A stretch of 16,550 bases of DNA from Planctomycetes bacterium UBA2386 (GTDB lineage Bacteria > Planctomycetota > UBA1135 > UBA2386), in contig DDSQ01000194.1 in the NCBI GenBank assembly GCA_002343845.1, positions 3,748-20,297 on the forward strand, in the 5' to 3' direction. Under the pieces are notes generated by a model. The model worked only from the letters and a program-made list of their open reading frames with translations, had not been told where the DNA came from and ran no database searches. A program made the position numbers and the translations under genes. The stretch's first letter is position 1; every line of letters begins with the position of its first letter. This document shows positions 14,620-16,550 of this stretch, piece after piece.

Positions 14620-16550
14620 ATGTCGATCCGAACGATTCTGGCTTCCTGCTCGTGCGTCGCCGTGCTCGGGGCAGATCTCGCCGCGCAGTGCACGCCGTTC
14701 TTCCTGCCAGCTGGTGGCCAGTACGGCGCCGATCTGTCGGTGTGGGGGACGGCGCCGTGGGATCCGGATGGCCCGGGTCCGACCGGCAACCTCGTCGTCG
14801 CCGTCGGCGGGTTCAGTTCGATCGGCGGCGCGTTCGCGAAGCACGTCGCGGCATGGGATCCCACAACCGGACTCTGGTCGGGTCTGCCGGGCGTCGTCTA
14901 CGCCGATGCGTTGACGGCGCTCGGGCTGCCCAACGGCGACCTCGTCGTCGGTGGCTGGCTGCAGCAGATCCAGGGCGTGCCGCAGAACGGCATCGCGCGG
15001 TGGAACGGCACGCAGTGGCTGCCGTTCGGCAGCGGTCTCAACGGCATCGTCTACGCGCTGCTGCGCTTGCCGAACGGCGACTTGCTCGCGGGCGGCTCGT
15101 TCACGCTCGCCGGCGGCGCCGGGGCCAGCCGCGTCGCGCGCTGGGACGGCGCGACCTGGAGCGCCCTCGGTAGCGGCGTCGACAACACCGTGTTCTCGCT
15201 CGGCGTGCTGCCGAACGGGGATGTCGTCGCCGGCGGCACGTTCACGACGGCCGGTGGCGTGACGGTGCAGGGCCTCGCGCGGTGGAACGGCAACGCGTGG
15301 AGTGCGATCGGCGGCGGCATGCCTTCCGTCATGTCGGTTTGCGTCCTCCAGAACGGGCACCTCGTGGTCGGCGGCACCACGCTGCAGCGCTGGGACGGCA
15401 GCCAATGGCACGGCTACGCCCTGACGCTCGACGGCGCGATCAACGACGTCGCCGAACTGCCGAACGGCGACCTGGTGGTGATCGGCAACTTCACCACCGC
15501 CAACGGTCAGGTGGCGCGGCGCATCGTGCGCTTCGACGGCGTCGCCTGGTCGCCGATGGCGATCGGTCTCGAGGGTGCCACGAGCCCGTTGGCGTGGGCC
15601 GTGACCGCGCTGCCGAACGGCGACCTGATCGCTTGCGGGCGGTTCACGACTGCGGGCGGCCGACCACGACGCAACATCGCGCGATGGAGCGGCGGGGCGT
15701 GGTACCCGATGAGCGACGGTCTCGACGGCAGCGTGCGGGCCTTGGCGCCGCTCGGCGGCGGGACGTTCGCGGCGGGCGGCGACTTCCTGTTCGCCGGCGC
15801 GCAGCAGGTCGAGCGGCTGGCGGCGTGGGACGGGAACGCCTGGCAGGCGATCGCTCCCGGCGTCGCGTCGCGATGCACGGCGCTGCGGCGAACGACGAAC
15901 GGCGACCTGCTGGTCGCCGGCCGCGCCAACGCGCTGCCCAACACCCATGTCGCGCGCTGGTCGGGCGGTTCCTGGCTGCCCCTCGGCGGAGGCATCCCTG
16001 GCGACGTGCGCTGCCTTGCCGAACTGCCGAACGGCGACGTGGTCGTCGCCGGCCATTTCAACTGGGCGGGCTTCCCGGTCGCGAACATCGCGCGCTGGAA
16101 CGGCAGCACGTGGAGCGCTCTCGGTCCTGGCCTCGACAACCGCGTCAATGCTCTCGTCGTGCTGCAGAACGGCGACGTGGTCGCCGGCGGGGCCTTCTCG
16201 CAGCGCGCCGCGCGCTGGGATGGCGTCGCGTGGCAGGCGCTGGGCGCAGTGGGGACCGAGGTCCATGCGCTCGCCGTGCTGCCCAACGGCGACGTGATGG
16301 CGGGCGGCGACATCAGCAGCGGCGTCGCGCGCACGTTGCAGCGGTGGAACGGCGTCGCGTGGCAGTCGTTCGGCGCCAACCACTCGGTGTTCGCGCTCGC
16401 CGTGCATCCGTCGGGAGCGGTGTTCGCCGGCGGCCTGTTCGGCCTGATCGGCACACTGTCGGTGAACAACCTGGCGATGTGGGACGGCACGACCTGGCGT
16501 GCGGTCACTCCGTTCGGCTCGTCGTTCAGCGGGGCGGTGCATGCCCTCGC
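14620..16550 (+). CDS. Secreted repeat protein, about twelve tandem beta-repeats (partial, cut by the window edge)
   Basis: The open frame runs from ATG 14620 to the right edge (643 codons) without a stop; I translated it through by hand. A signal peptide of about 23 residues (MSIRTILAS..., ending DLAAQ before CTPFF) indicates export. The rest is a tandem repeat built around ARWNG..W..LG.GL, a variable stretch, then V.AL..LPNGDLVAGG.FTTAGG. The LPNGD position recurs at 14926, 15067, 15208, 15346, 15457, 15610, 15751, 15892, 16024, 16162, 16279 and 16405: spacing is often exactly 141 bases (47 residues), with shorter units of 37-46 and one of 51. The pattern recalls delta-60 or kelch-like repeats that form beta-propellers or solenoids. 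It probably acts outside the cell, possibly in binding or on the cell surface. No catalytic motif was seen. A C-terminal sorting module may lie beyond the edge. Confidence 0.88.
   Translation, partial: MSIRTILASCSCVAVLGADLAAQCTPFFLPAGGQYGADLSVWGTAPWDPDGPGPTGNLVVAVGGFSSIGGAFAKHVAAWDPTTGLWSGLPGVVYADALTALGLPNGDLVVGGWLQQIQGVPQNGIARWNGTQWLPFGSGLNGIVYALLRLPNGDLLAGGSFTLAGGAGASRVARWDGATWSALGSGVDNTVFSLGVLPNGDVVAGGTFTTAGGVTVQGLARWNGNAWSAIGGGMPSVMSVCVLQNGHLVVGGTTLQRWDGSQWHGYALTLDGAINDVAELPNGDLVVIGNFTTANGQVARRIVRFDGVAWSPMAIGLEGATSPLAWAVTALPNGDLIACGRFTTAGGRPRRNIARWSGGAWYPMSDGLDGSVRALAPLGGGTFAAGGDFLFAGAQQVERLAAWDGNAWQAIAPGVASRCTALRRTTNGDLLVAGRANALPNTHVARWSGGSWLPLGGGIPGDVRCLAELPNGDVVVAGHFNWAGFPVANIARWNGSTWSALGPGLDNRVNALVVLQNGDVVAGGAFSQRAARWDGVAWQALGAVGTEVHALAVLPNGDVMAGGDISSGVARTLQRWNGVAWQSFGANHSVFALAVHPSGAVFAGGLFGLIGTLSVNNLAMWDGTTWRAVTPFGSSFSGAVHAL

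Noticed and set aside
14629..14650. Possible lipobox (LASC) in the secreted repeat protein
   Set aside because: The Cys would fall at about residue 10, too early for a lipoprotein signal; the site after DLAAQ fits signal peptidase I better.
14437..16542. A 701-codon minus-strand open frame opposite the repeat protein
   Set aside because: The plus-strand frame has a signal peptide and clear protein repeats; the minus-strand reading has only a periodic Arg/Pro-rich mirror of those repeats.
14620..16550. Repeats in this region as a CRISPR or DNA-level repeat array
   Set aside because: The periodicity is in the protein (about 47 residues) with drifting DNA sequence and variable spacing; it lies in one open frame.

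Overview
The window is GC-rich DNA, roughly two thirds G+C by eye, carrying nine protein genes packed closely together. It is probably from a member of the Planctomycetota. The evidence is the pair of secreted proteins at the two edges: each has a signal peptide ending in an Ala-x-Gln type cleavage site, and the first has a Cys-containing C-terminal module (starting FGTGC and ending with a short beta-rich tail) that recalls extracellular proteins of uncultured planctomycete lineages. This placement rests on recognition of protein style and no search was run. No rRNA, tRNA, CRISPR array or insertion sequence was seen, and no stretch longer than about 210 bases lacks a gene.

Layout. (1) 32-1465, minus: a secreted beta-propeller-like protein with the planctomycete-type C-terminal module, followed by a hairpin at the window edge. 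(2) 1666-3677, plus: a translationally coupled pair, an ATP-grasp ligase-like protein and a small alpha/beta-hydrolase (putative esterase). (3) 3687-4925, minus: glgC, ADP-glucose pyrophosphorylase, converging on the esterase with only 9 bases between the two genes. (4) 5131-12511, plus: a three-gene glycogen operon divergent from glgC, encoding a GH133 debranching enzyme, a GH57 alpha-glucan hydrolase or transferase, and a 1412-residue fusion of a GT3 glycogen synthase with a GT35 alpha-glucan phosphorylase. (5) 12580-14521, plus: two tandem palindromes, then an AAA_14/DUF4143-type ATPase and a DUF72 (YecE-like) protein. (6) 14620 to the right edge, plus: a secreted protein made of about twelve repeats of mostly 47 residues, cut by the edge.

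How the genes work together. glgC makes the activated glucose donor. The N-terminal half of the fusion protein elongates the alpha-1,4-glucan, its C-terminal half releases glucose-1-phosphate, GH133 removes alpha-1,6 branches, and GH57 acts on internal alpha-1,4 linkages or as a transferase. Synthesis and breakdown are thus encoded together, and their two chain-end enzymes are joined in one polypeptide. No GH13 branching enzyme (GlgB) lies in the window. Whether the ATP-grasp/esterase pair is linked to glycogen is unknown.

The observations that most deserve follow-up are the tandem palindromes in front of the ATPase, the ATP-grasp/esterase pair of unknown product, and the synthase-phosphorylase fusion with its unclear sugar-nucleotide preference.
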